Of a stretch of DNA of 64,000 bases, positions 55,619 through 64,000 are shown in pieces. A program made the translations under genes and the position numbers. The stretch is from Bacteroidota bacterium (GTDB taxonomy: Bacteria > Bacteroidota > Bacteroidia > Bacteroidales > WCHB1-69). Position 1 is the stretch's first letter; each line of letters begins with the position of its first letter. Location: positions 1 to 64,000 of the forward strand of contig JAGDMF010000007.1 of assembly GCA_017860455.1 (NCBI GenBank), written 5' to 3'. The notes below the pieces were generated by a model. That model was given only the letters and a program-made list of their open reading frames with translations, searched no databases and was not told where the DNA came from.

Positions 55619-57136
55619 CTATCTGTATTGCAATCTGTTTATAAAGAATATATTCCTCTTCCCGTTTTTGCCGTAAAGTGGGTTTTTAATCACCTGATAC
55701 CCCGTTACCAGAAAATTGTTTCCATACCATCTTTCAACCCTTACCTGTCCACTCGCTTCAATGATATCTTTGGCATGTGCCGTACCTAATTTTTCAGTCA
55801 TTAATGGCTCGATAACAGTGTAACTATTTACTAACGTGGATGTTATCGTACTGTTGTTGGGATAGTATATGTATCCGTTGTTTTGTTCATCTAAATATAA
55901 ACCCACTTTGGAATTGAGGGTTTGGGTTAACATGTCATTGATAGGCATATAGTTGTCCCACAACAAGTTTCCTTCCTTATCAAATGTCGTGATATAAGCA
56001 TTTAAAAACCGGTACCCTTCAAATGTGGAGACAGGTGTGGAAACATAATAACTTCCGGGAGCGTAATAGTTGGTTGTGGAGTATTCAGGATAATACACTT
56101 CCGTCACAAAACCATATTGATGATTGTTGGTGTATAAATCTCCTATCACAAGATTCAGATTGAGTGCATTGGATTGTGCTTTGATCAGTTCTTTGGTGTC
56201 TTTTGTTTTTAAAGAAGTGTAATTGAAAAAATTGGGATACCCCATTTTTCCGTTTTTATATGTTAATGTATAAACACCAGAGTGTAAATTGGAAGGTTTT
56301 TTTTCGGTTGCATTATTGTAAGTTCCAATGATTACATAGGAAGCGGAGTCGGTTTTGGCCATTCGGGCAGATTTAAACTGATACGAATCGTATTCCGGAA
56401 ATTTGGTATAAGTTCCATTTTGTCCTGAAAAATTAGATTCAAATAATAAAAACCCTTTATTTAATCTTTCAATCGGCTTATTGTAATTATTAATGGTTAT
56501 GAATATTTTCTGTAGGGAAGTATCAATAATAAAGGACTCCGTATAACTATTACTCAACAATTCTTTATGACTTATTTTATTGGTTTGCGCATCATAAAAG
56601 CAGATGGCATTATTTTCCTCTTCCGAACTAAAGAGAAATAGTTGGGAACCTACAGCACTCATCTGTTGAACCGTGTTAAGTTCCGGAAAAATCTCTAATG
56701 GATTGAATGAAAGGTTTTGAGGAGGGCTCACTTGTAAATTTTCCTGAATCAGAAACCATCTGGGGGTTGTTTTTCTGGTGTTTGATGTTTGAAAAAGGAG
56801 ATAAAAACCGGAGCCGGAGAAATGAGAAGATGCTAATAATAAGCTACTCAATAATTTAACATTAAATTGTTTTATTTTTAAGAGATTGGTATCGTAAAGG
56901 GTAAAATTCCATAAAGCAGTATCCTGATGGATCAGTTTTTCGCGGGTAATTACAACAATACCATATTGACCAACAGGTAGATAGCTATAATCGTACCAAT
57001 CTTTATCTGACTCCAGCTCCAGACGTATCGGATTATTGTTTTCTGTCTGGGAGTTTGAAATCAATGGTAAAAGTGTGTATAACAATAAGATACCCACTTT
57101 TACCCAATTGTTTATATGTTTGATATTACATACCAC
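55619..57136 (-). CDS. Secreted protein, probable beta-propeller, unknown
   Basis: A 505-residue protein with an N-terminal hydrophobic signal (about residues 12-28, ending SNSQ) and repeated beta-rich segments with aromatic and Gly/Asp turns, suggestive of a propeller. No T9SS tail or lipobox is seen. I do not recognise a family. The start appears to be GTG at 57136, overlapping the fabG stop, so it is likely the last gene of the TonB receptor-DUF4249-fabG run. Confidence 0.55.
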   Translation of the reverse strand: MVCNIKHINNWVKVGILLLYTLLPLISNSQTENNNPIRLELESDKDWYDYSYLPVGQYGIVVITREKLIHQDTALWNFTLYDTNLLKIKQFNVKLLSSLLLASSHFSGSGFYLLFQTSNTRKTTPRWFLIQENLQVSPPQNLSFNPLEIFPELNTVQQMSAVGSQLFLFSSEEENNAICFYDAQTNKISHKELLSNSYTESFIIDTSLQKIFITINNYNKPIERLNKGFLLFESNFSGQNGTYTKFPEYDSYQFKSARMAKTDSASYVIIGTYNNATEKKPSNLHSGVYTLTYKNGKMGYPNFFNYTSLKTKDTKELIKAQSNALNLNLVIGDLYTNNHQYGFVTEVYYPEYSTTNYYAPGSYYVSTPVSTFEGYRFLNAYITTFDKEGNLLWDNYMPINDMLTQTLNSKVGLYLDEQNNGYIYYPNNSTITSTLVNSYTVIEPLMTEKLGTAHAKDIIEASGQVRVERWYGNNFLVTGYQVIKNPLYGKNGKRNIFFINRLQYR

Positions 57137-57869
57137 CGTCGCAAACTAAAACTTGTCCTGTCATATAATCTGATAAATCAGATGCTAAGAAAACAGCAGT
57201 GTTAGCGATGTCAGTAGGTTTTCCGGTTCTTCTCAAGGAGATGGTTTTCATGTAAGCATCTTTCACTTCCTGAGGAAGTACATGGGTCATTTCAGTTTCA
57301 ATGAAACCGGGAGCAATCACATTACATCTGATGTTGCGGCTTCCTAATTCACGAGCTACAGATTTGCTTAATCCAATGATCGCTGCTTTAGAAGCAGAGT
57401 AGTTGATTTGTCCTGCATTTCCGGTAATTCCAACGATAGAACCCATATTGATAATGGAGCCAAAACGTTGTTTTAACATAATAGATTGAATCGCTTTGGT
57501 ATGGTTAAATATCGATTTAACATTAACATTCATCACCATATCCCAATCGGTTTCGGTCATGCGCATTAATAAGGTGTCTCTAGTGATTCCGGCATTATTT
57601 ACCAAAACATCAATCTTTCCAAAAGCTTCCATTGCTTGTTTTACTGCAGCTTCAGTTTGGTCTAATTTGGAAACATCATAAGCGAGGAATAATCCTTTTA
57701 CTCCTAGATTTTCAATCTCTTTCATCAATTCAATTGAACTTTCAGTTTCTTTCAAATCTGTAACAATAAGATCTGCACCGTGTTGTGCAAAAGTTAAAGC
57801 GATCTGTTTTCCGATTCCTCGTCCGGCTCCTGTAATCATAGCCGTTTTTCCTGTTAATAGTTTGTTCAT
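57126..57869 (-). CDS. fabG: 3-oxoacyl-[acyl-carrier-protein] reductase
   Basis: A 247-residue short-chain dehydrogenase matching FabG, which reduces 3-oxoacyl-ACP with NADPH in fatty-acid synthesis. It has the cofactor loop TGAGRGIG (residues 13-20), NNAG (91-94) and the catalytic S144, Y157 and K161. The C-terminal block SDYMTGQVLVCDGGM is typical. It lies 19 bases after a DUF4249 gene rather than in a fab cluster, so a broader SDR substrate is possible. Confidence 0.9.
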   Translation of the reverse strand: MNKLLTGKTAMITGAGRGIGKQIALTFAQHGADLIVTDLKETESSIELMKEIENLGVKGLFLAYDVSKLDQTEAAVKQAMEAFGKIDVLVNNAGITRDTLLMRMTETDWDMVMNVNVKSIFNHTKAIQSIMLKQRFGSIINMGSIVGITGNAGQINYSASKAAIIGLSKSVARELGSRNIRCNVIAPGFIETEMTHVLPQEVKDAYMKTISLRRTGKPTDIANTAVFLASDLSDYMTGQVLVCDGGM

Positions 57870-57888
57870 AATTATTAATTTTGGTTTT

Positions 57889-58818
57889 TTACTTTGTATC
57901 AGTAAATAGTATTTGTCGTGTTGTTGAAGCTAATCCCATCCAGGCTCCCAGACACTTATCGTTAGTTTCTGATGTGATATTGGAGTATATCTGAGGGGGA
58001 TTCGTAAATGGGTTAACTCCAAAATACATGGTTGTTCCGGCACTAGAGAGAAACCGAAATGATGGATAGTCAATTTTGGCAGTTTTGATATAAATGGTAT
58101 CTCCCGGTTGATAAAAAGGTCTTTTATATGCAAAATCTTCATCCGGTGATAAATTGGTAGGTTTATAAAAATCTGAAGTACCAAATCTTAAAACATCGGC
58201 TGTATAAGGGATTCCCGAAAAGGCTACATCATCCAAAGCAATAGGGAAAGAGGTGAGCCAAACCCGGTCTTTGTATTTAGCATTGGCTACTTTAACCTTA
58301 AACATGTAATAATCCTTTTGTCCTGCAGGATCTGTAAATTTTAACTTCAAAGTTTTAATGCTATCGATTGGAATTCCCTGAAAATAGTCTAAGTAAAGTG
58401 AATCAATAGTCATAGTGTCAGCTATGGTTGTGATGGCACTGTATTTTTTGGAGTTCCAGTCAATTTTCAACGTATAGGAAGTATTGAGTTTTCCTTTCAT
58501 TGTATTAGATGTATAATACCAATATAAAGGTGCTTCATCATTTTGAACCAAATGTAAGGTGTCGGTTTCTCCATCTCCGGAAGTAACGGTTACCAAAGCG
58601 TCTTTTATAATAACATCCTCATAAAGTGTTGTTAGATTGATTGTTGATAGGTAAGGAACGCTTTTATAGAGACTCACTTTTGGTGCTTCATCAGGTTCAA
58701 TCCATCCTTCAACCACTAATTCATTTTTATATTCGGGTAATGAAACATCAATCTCTGTTTCACAAGAAACAAAAAGGATCAAGATTGCAAAAAACCAATA
58801 TTTTTTTAACTGTTTCAT
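57889..58818 (-). CDS. DUF4249 lipoprotein
   Basis: A 309-residue lipoprotein (lipobox FVSC, cysteine near residue 19) of the DUF4249 family, recognisable from the start of the mature region (ETEIDVSLPEYKNELVVEG). Members occur in Bacteroidota next to TonB-dependent receptors and are thought to be surface partner proteins. Its ATG overlaps the receptor stop codon as TAATG, a strong sign of coupled expression with the receptor. Confidence 0.9.
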   Translation of the reverse strand: MKQLKKYWFFAILILFVSCETEIDVSLPEYKNELVVEGWIEPDEAPKVSLYKSVPYLSTINLTTLYEDVIIKDALVTVTSGDGETDTLHLVQNDEAPLYWYYTSNTMKGKLNTSYTLKIDWNSKKYSAITTIADTMTIDSLYLDYFQGIPIDSIKTLKLKFTDPAGQKDYYMFKVKVANAKYKDRVWLTSFPIALDDVAFSGIPYTADVLRFGTSDFYKPTNLSPDEDFAYKRPFYQPGDTIYIKTAKIDYPSFRFLSSAGTTMYFGVNPFTNPPQIYSNITSETNDKCLGAWMGLASTTRQILFTDTK

Positions 58819-61202
58819 TATTTAATTTTAAAATTCCAGGTTATGGAAGGAATAATTGGGAAAAGGCTCACTTTGTAGGCTTTGGTAGTTAGTTCAGAAG
58901 GGGTATATTCTTTGGTACTGAAATAGATATAGAATGGGTTTTTCCTGTTATAAACGTTATAAACGGAGAAATTGATACCTGATTCGAAATTTTTTCTTTT
59001 CCAGAACTGCCAGTTAATCGAAAAATCTAACCGATGGTATGCAGGCATTCTATAGGCATTTCTATCACTAAATTCTGTCATCATGTGACCATTATAGAAA
59101 TAATATCCTACAGGAATGGTCATTGTATTTCCCGAAGCGTATATCCAGACTACAGATACCGTTAGTATTTTAGGTAAAATATCATAATTCAGATTGATAG
59201 AAACATCGTGTCTGCGGTCATATTTTGCATAAAACCAGTTGCCATTATTCAGATCATCAAATTGTCGTTGGGTATAAGAGAGTGTGTATCCAATAAATCC
59301 ATGAAATTTTCCTTGTGATTTATTCAAAAAAACTTCCACACCATAAGATCTGCCTCTGCCGAATGTGTACATCTGATCCTGATTTCCCATTAAAGACGCA
59401 AAAGCAAGATTATCCTTATATTCGGCCAGATTATTCATAATTTTATAATACCCGTCAATGTAGGTTTCATAGGTATTATCTTTGAAATTTTTAAAGATTC
59501 CCAAAGAAAAATGGTGTCCTTGCTGCGGTTTAATGATGTCAGTTGATGGGATCCAAACATCGGTTGGAAGCGTAATGGAAGCAAGTGAAATTTGATGAAG
59601 TGGCTGATAATTAATAGTATAGGAAGCTTTTATGGATGTGTTTTTATCTAAAGTTATCCTTGCAGAAATACGGGGTTCCAGATAGTTGTATTGTTTAATT
59701 ACTTGCCCTTTTTTATATACAATGGAATCCACAATATATCCTTCCTCATCAAGCACAAACCGGGTAAATGATCCAATATGTTGAAAAATCGTAAAACGCA
59801 AACCAGCATTGATAGACAACCATTTCGTAACATCATATTGATCAGTAACATAGAATGATAAATCATTGGCATAATAAGGAGGAGCATCAGGAAGTTTAAT
59901 GGCATTTTGGTTATTGTCGGAATCAAATTTTGTAGGATAAAAACTATGATAAATATAGTGTACTCCTGCTTTTATAACATGCTTAGGATTTGGTATATAC
60001 GAAAGTTCGGTTTTTAAGGTATAGTCACGAATTCCTGAATTGATGGAAAACTTAGTTTGATCTTGTTGCATAAGGGTTTCAAACTCATAATTGCTGTAGA
60101 TGGCAGTCGTATGTAAGAACATTTTAGGTGAAACGATCCAGGTCCATCGGGCGGAAAGGGCGCTGTTACTCCATAAAAAGTTAGCACTCATCCCCTGATC
60201 TTTGGATTTAAAACCGTAAGTATCATCCCCAAAATAGCCTCCAATAAAGATTCTGTGTTTATCATTTAAAATCACATTCACTTTGGCATTAAGATCGTAA
60301 AAATAGAACTTAGTGCCTTTCATAGGAGAAGAATCTTTCAGAAAAGGTTGCACCAGATAATCGATATAGGTTCTTCTTCCGGAAACGATAAAAGAGGCTT
60401 TATCTTTTTTGATGGGTCCCTGCACTGTCAATCGGGAAAAAATCAGCCCAACACCACCATCCACTTCATACTTTTTCATATTTCCCTCTTTTTGAGTCAC
60501 ATCGAGAATGGAAGAGAGTCTGCCTCCGTAATTAGCAGGAATTCCTGACTTTAAAATATCCACACTTTTAACGGCATCCGCATTAAAGATGGAGAAAAAT
60601 CCGAATAGGTGACCCGCATTGTAAATAGGAGCATCATCCAATAAAATCAGGTTTTGGTCTGCATTTCCACCTCGAACATAAAACCCGGAGTTACCTTCTG
60701 ACCCTGATTGAATGCCGGGAAGCAGCTGTATTGACTTCAAAATATCCACTTCGCCCATTAAAGCCGGTAAGGTTTTGATGGTTTCAATTTTCATTTCCAT
60801 TTTTCCAACCTGCGCTGTGGAAACATTTTGATCCATTTTCTTTCCCGTTACTTCTATCTCATCAACCTGGATAGCTGCAGGTTCCAATTCTATATTAAGC
60901 GTTTGGTTACTAGTGAGTTTTACTATTTTTTCAAACTTTTTGTACCCCATATATTGGACATTCAACAGATAAATACCTTTAGATAAAGAGATTGAAAAAA
61001 ATCCGGATGAATTGGTATAGTTTCCCTGTATAATGGACTTAGTAGCTGTATCTTTAGCCAATACTACAACCCCGACAATAGTTTCCCCATTATCTTTATC
61101 TTTAATGATACCGGAGATCGTAAATTTCTGAGCATTTGCAGTAAATACTGAAACGATTAAAACACAAAATACTAATAATAAATGTTTTATATTCAATAAC
61201 AT
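58818..61202 (-). CDS. TonB-dependent receptor with N-terminal CarboxypepD_reg-like domain
   Basis: A 794-residue outer-membrane receptor. Signal peptide (ending TANAQ), a carboxypeptidase-regulatory-like beta domain (about residues 27-110, ISGIIKDKDNGETIVGVVV), a plug domain (ALMGEVDILKSIQLLPGIQ... GFYVRGGNADQNLILLDDAPIYN) and a 22-strand-type barrel. It pairs with the DUF4249 lipoprotein downstream, a known Bacteroidota receptor/partner unit distinct from SusCD. ATG 61202 is preferred; an upstream extension would cross the promoter. Ligand unknown. Confidence 0.9.
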   Translation of the reverse strand: MLLNIKHLLLVFCVLIVSVFTANAQKFTISGIIKDKDNGETIVGVVVLAKDTATKSIIQGNYTNSSGFFSISLSKGIYLLNVQYMGYKKFEKIVKLTSNQTLNIELEPAAIQVDEIEVTGKKMDQNVSTAQVGKMEMKIETIKTLPALMGEVDILKSIQLLPGIQSGSEGNSGFYVRGGNADQNLILLDDAPIYNAGHLFGFFSIFNADAVKSVDILKSGIPANYGGRLSSILDVTQKEGNMKKYEVDGGVGLIFSRLTVQGPIKKDKASFIVSGRRTYIDYLVQPFLKDSSPMKGTKFYFYDLNAKVNVILNDKHRIFIGGYFGDDTYGFKSKDQGMSANFLWSNSALSARWTWIVSPKMFLHTTAIYSNYEFETLMQQDQTKFSINSGIRDYTLKTELSYIPNPKHVIKAGVHYIYHSFYPTKFDSDNNQNAIKLPDAPPYYANDLSFYVTDQYDVTKWLSINAGLRFTIFQHIGSFTRFVLDEEGYIVDSIVYKKGQVIKQYNYLEPRISARITLDKNTSIKASYTINYQPLHQISLASITLPTDVWIPSTDIIKPQQGHHFSLGIFKNFKDNTYETYIDGYYKIMNNLAEYKDNLAFASLMGNQDQMYTFGRGRSYGVEVFLNKSQGKFHGFIGYTLSYTQRQFDDLNNGNWFYAKYDRRHDVSINLNYDILPKILTVSVVWIYASGNTMTIPVGYYFYNGHMMTEFSDRNAYRMPAYHRLDFSINWQFWKRKNFESGINFSVYNVYNRKNPFYIYFSTKEYTPSELTTKAYKVSLFPIIPSITWNFKIK

Positions 61203-61219
61203 TTCGTCAAAATTAGCGG

Positions 61220-61227
61220 CAAAGATA
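61220..61227 (-). promoter_or_regulatory. -7 element of the TonB receptor run
   Basis: On the minus strand TATCTTTG matches the consensus, 17 bases before the receptor ATG. The -33 element is not clear. Confidence 0.5.
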
Positions 61228-61293
61228 CAAAAAAAACCTGTATAAAGTGCTTTTTTGATTCTTCTGAGGAGTAAAGGTTTCAAAAAAATAGTG

Positions 61294-61301
61294 TAATTTT
61301 G
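61294..61301 (+). promoter_or_regulatory. -7 element of pssA
   Basis: TAATTTTG matches TAnnTTTG, 12 bases before the pssA ATG at 61314. Its TTG would be a false in-frame start at 61299. -33 element not found. Confidence 0.45.
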
Positions 61302-61313
61302 CCAAAAAAAAGT

Positions 61314-62027
61314 ATGAAAAAACATATCCCCAACATCATCACCTGTTCCAATCTGATTACCGGCTGTATTTCGATTGTTTTAGCTATAAAAGGACACATT
61401 GATACAGCTGCTTTATTGATCATATTAGCTGCTATTTTTGACTTTGGGGATGGCTTAAGTGCCCGATTACTTCATGCAAAGTCAAAAATTGGGGTTGACT
61501 TAGACTCCCTCGCAGATGTCGTTTCTTTTGGAGTTGCCCCTTCTATGATCCTTTTTTCCTGGATGGAGATCAATTTTTACAACCTCGCTCCTGCCCTTCA
61601 AATTCCTATCATTGAGAATCTAAAATATTTGGTTTTTCTGGTACCTGCGATATCTGCCGTACGTTTAGCCAAATTCAACCATGACGAAAGACAATCCGAA
61701 AATTTCATTGGGTTAGCAACACCTGCCAATGCTCTATTTTTGGGATTTATCCAATATGCCGCCGTTAAAATTCCAATTTTTGCCAACTATTGGGTTATTA
61801 TTGGGGTTACAATCGTATTTTCTTTACTTTTAGTCTCTAATTTACCCATGTTTTCTTTGAAGTTTAAACATTTTAAGTTTAAAGAAAATTTACCAAGATA
61901 TATCCTGATTGGACTATCAGCGCTACTTTTGATCATATTTCAATGGGGAGCATTTCCGGTAATCATTTTAACTTATATTTTGATCTCTTTGATCATGGTG
62001 ATGGTCTCTAAACTACATTGGATATGA
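61314..62027 (+). CDS. pssA: CDP-diacylglycerol-serine O-phosphatidyltransferase
   Basis: A 237-residue integral membrane CDP-alcohol phosphotransferase. The full catalytic pattern D-G-x2-A-R-x8-G-x3-D-x3-D is present (DGLSARLLHA... GVDLDSLAD, near residues 49-71). With NIITCSNLITGC at the N-terminus it is the PssA type, making phosphatidylserine for phosphatidylethanolamine synthesis. The stop overlaps the next start as ATGA. It starts at ATG 61314, after the promoter TTG. Confidence 0.92.
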   Translation: MKKHIPNIITCSNLITGCISIVLAIKGHIDTAALLIILAAIFDFGDGLSARLLHAKSKIGVDLDSLADVVSFGVAPSMILFSWMEINFYNLAPALQIPIIENLKYLVFLVPAISAVRLAKFNHDERQSENFIGLATPANALFLGFIQYAAVKIPIFANYWVIIGVTIVFSLLLVSNLPMFSLKFKHFKFKENLPRYILIGLSALLLIIFQWGAFPVIILTYILISLIMVMVSKLHWI

Positions 62028-62611
62028 AATTGGAATCAATCGCTCTTTTTTGCGGATCTTCTGAAGGGAACGATCCAAAATATGTGTCCCTTGCTGAAGC
62101 ATTTGGAAAAGCATGTGCTGAAAAAAACTTATCCCTTTACTACGGCGGTGCTGCTTTAGGGCTTATGAAAGCAGCAGCTCACTCCTGCAGAAATGAGGGA
62201 GGACGCATTATTGGAATCACTCCCAGCTTTTTCTCTGACGGAACTGTAGTTGACAATAGTTTGCAGGAATTGTATCTTGTTGACACTATGAGTGAACGCA
62301 AACAACTTCTGGAACGCTCCGCTGATGCTTTTGTGATTCTTCCCGGTTCTTATGGCACTATGGATGAATTTTTTGAAGTGCTCACCGATGCCCAGTTAGG
62401 ACTACACCATAAACCGATCGCTATTTTGAATGTATTTGGGTACTATGATCATCTGATTGCACTTATTAAACACTTTGAAACAGAAGGGTTTTTGCGTGAT
62501 TTTCATCATAAACTAGTGATTATAGCAGATTCTGTTGAACAACTTTTTCAAAAACTGGATCAATACGAGAATCCTAACAATTTTCATTGGTTAGATAAGA
62601 TAAAAAAATAG
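62024..62611 (+). CDS. LOG family (TIGR00730) Rossmann-fold protein
   Basis: A 195-residue protein of the LOG/TIGR00730 family, whose members release free cytokinins or hydrolyse AMP to ribose-5-phosphate and adenine. It has the N-terminal FCGSSEGNDPKY block, YYGGAALGLM, and the catalytic region LPGSYGTMDEFFE. The canonical motif is PGGxGTxxE; here the second glycine is serine. It overlaps pssA by ATGA and is followed four bases later by a TonB receptor gene. Confidence 0.88.
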   Translation: MKLESIALFCGSSEGNDPKYVSLAEAFGKACAEKNLSLYYGGAALGLMKAAAHSCRNEGGRIIGITPSFFSDGTVVDNSLQELYLVDTMSERKQLLERSADAFVILPGSYGTMDEFFEVLTDAQLGLHHKPIAILNVFGYYDHLIALIKHFETEGFLRDFHHKLVIIADSVEQLFQKLDQYENPNNFHWLDKIKK

Positions 62612-62615
62612 TCAA

Positions 62616-64000
62616 ATGTTACAAAAATGGGCAATTTTTATCGGTTTGCTTGGATTTCTTTTGGGTCTTAAGGCTCAAAATGACACCCTTTTAACAGGAA
62701 AAATGTCCGAATTTGTAGTGGAAGCGGATCCGATTCCGACTCAAATTTTTGCTATTCAACCGATTCAAAAAATGAGCAAAGAGGAGATGAAGCAGATCTC
62801 TACTTTTCAGCTTTCAGATATCATCAAACATTTTGCCGGCACAATTGTTAAGGATTATGGTGGTGTTGGGGGAATTAAAACAGTATCCGTCAGAGGGTTA
62901 GGATCACAACATACCGGAGTTTTATTTAATGGAATTCCATTAACAGACTCCCAAACCGGGCAAATTGATATCGGTAAAATGGCGATGGAATATTTAGAAT
63001 CGGTGTCTTTATCCAACGGATCAACCAACAACATGCTGGCATCTGCCAGAGAGCACGCTTACGGAGCTGTTTTAAATATTGTATCTGAAAATCCGGTATT
63101 TCAAAACAACAGAAAATCGGATATCAAAGGGTCATTCTCTTTCGGTTCATTCGGTTTTTTGAATGGTTCTTTGAAAATCAATAACCGATTGTTTACCTCA
63201 TCCCTGAAAAACTGGAATTGTATCACTTCTTTAGTAGGACACTATACGCAATTCAAAGGAAACTATCCGTTTACTCAATTTTTTGGAGGAGCCAATGATA
63301 GTACTTCTCAGGAGATTCGATCCAATTCTGATTTAAGATCATTACAAACGGAAGGATCTATACTGTTCAGTCATAAAACCAAAAAAGAGATCTTTCGGAT
63401 CCATCTTTTCTATTTTCACTCTGAGCGGGGATTGCCGGGAGCTGCACTTTTTTACAACATAGAATCTGACCAAAGGTTATGGGATGATAATCTTTTTGTA
63501 CAATCCAGATATTACAAGCTATTCTCTAAGAAATGGAGTTATTTGAATTTATTAAAATACAATCAATCGTATATTCGTTATTTAGATCCATCCTATCTGA
63601 ATGAGGATGGAAAATTAGAGAATAAATATACTCAAAACGAATGGTATATCTCCAATATTCTACATTATAAAGGTGATTTTATCCAAATATCTTTAGCTAA
63701 TGATTTGTTTTACAACAATTTATTTTCCAATGCTCCCCAATTTATCGCGCCATCCAGAATATCCTGTTTAACTTCATTATCATCAGAATGGAATTATAAA
63801 TGGTTGAAAATCAATGTTAACTTATTACATACTCTTGTTTTTAATCATGCAAAATATGGAGAAGCAGCACCCAACAACAATAAGTTATCACCAACGGCAG
63901 GAATCTCTATAAAACCTTACTCTAAAAAGGAGTTTTATATCAGAGCATTCTTTAAAAACATTTTCCGTTTACCCACATTTAATGACTTATATTACCGGGA
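62616..64000 (+). CDS. TonB-dependent receptor, cut by the window end
   Basis: An open frame from ATG 62616 runs to the last base (about 461 codons). It has a signal peptide (ending near LGLKAQ), a plug domain (DIIKHFAGTIVKDYGGVGG, then TVSVRGLGSQHTGVLFNGIPL) and barrel strands, with FRLPTFNDLYYR at the cut end, a block typical of vitamin B12/siderophore receptor-like TonB receptors. No CarboxypepD_reg domain precedes the plug, unlike the receptor at 58818-61202. The C-terminal barrel is outside the window. Ligand not determinable. Confidence 0.85.
   Translation, partial: MLQKWAIFIGLLGFLLGLKAQNDTLLTGKMSEFVVEADPIPTQIFAIQPIQKMSKEEMKQISTFQLSDIIKHFAGTIVKDYGGVGGIKTVSVRGLGSQHTGVLFNGIPLTDSQTGQIDIGKMAMEYLESVSLSNGSTNNMLASAREHAYGAVLNIVSENPVFQNNRKSDIKGSFSFGSFGFLNGSLKINNRLFTSSLKNWNCITSLVGHYTQFKGNYPFTQFFGGANDSTSQEIRSNSDLRSLQTEGSILFSHKTKKEIFRIHLFYFHSERGLPGAALFYNIESDQRLWDDNLFVQSRYYKLFSKKWSYLNLLKYNQSYIRYLDPSYLNEDGKLENKYTQNEWYISNILHYKGDFIQISLANDLFYNNLFSNAPQFIAPSRISCLTSLSSEWNYKWLKINVNLLHTLVFNHAKYGEAAPNNNKLSPTAGISIKPYSKKEFYIRAFFKNIFRLPTFNDLYYR

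Overview
The window is a low-GC (roughly one-third G+C by eye) chromosomal stretch of a Bacteroidota bacterium. Direct signs are: many promoters with the phylum's TAnnTTTG -7 element, several with a TTG/TTTG 19-21 bases upstream; no Shine-Dalgarno-like starts; two secreted proteins with C-terminal type IX secretion (T9SS) sorting domains; TonB-dependent receptors; and DUF4249, DUF6427, a Bacteroidota-type putative porin and an LptD-type protein. IspG, NqrE and a methylmalonyl-CoA mutase small subunit would fit Bacteroidales or a related class, but I cannot place it lower than phylum. No rRNA, insertion sequence, phage or CRISPR was seen; there is one tRNA.

Layout. 1-613: a GC-rich hairpin element and short tandem-repeat arrays. 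614-13564 (+): a tightly packed run of thioesterase, ABC exporter (ATPase, two permeases, adaptor), NqrE, an AddB-like nuclease, IspG, a T9SS-exported papain-like peptidase and a membrane-anchored SGNH protein. 13661-18253 (+): FkbH-like enzyme, acyl carrier protein, MBOAT acyltransferase and SGNH/DltD-like protein, which together look like a Dlt system with the loading enzyme replaced. 18299-21568 (+): isochorismatase-like hydrolase, two small membrane proteins and a YD-repeat-like secreted protein. 21584-23692 (-): SF1 helicase. 23983-32410 (+): histidine kinase, a second and larger T9SS papain-like peptidase, a second MBOAT and an AlgX/AlgJ-like protein.

32621-42537 (-): SulP transporter, then a central carbon cluster (putative porin, fumarase, malic enzyme, exported flavin-reductase-like protein, methylmalonyl-CoA mutase small subunit, cobalamin-type binding lipoprotein). 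42647-49329: DUF6427 protein, RNase HII, peptide deformylase, RuvX/YqgF, a lipoprotein and LptD. 49404-51792 (+): amidase, sigma factor and a one-helix membrane protein. 51892-53250 (-): an MqsR-like toxin with a Panacea-domain antitoxin. 53447-55514: two outer-membrane proteins, repeat arrays and tRNA-Met. 55619-61202 (-): TonB receptor, DUF4249 lipoprotein, FabG and a secreted protein. 61314-64000 (+): PssA, LOG-family protein and a TonB receptor cut by the window end.

The main biological theme is the cell surface. Two separate loci each pair a T9SS-secreted papain-like peptidase with an MBOAT plus SGNH O-acylation machine; one of them also carries its own FkbH and carrier protein. The second theme is a family of composite 7- and 8-bp tandem-repeat arrays confined to intergenic gaps, in which the unit types occur in the same order at separate loci. 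Several gene starts were moved downstream because the upstream TTG start candidate is part of a -7 promoter element.
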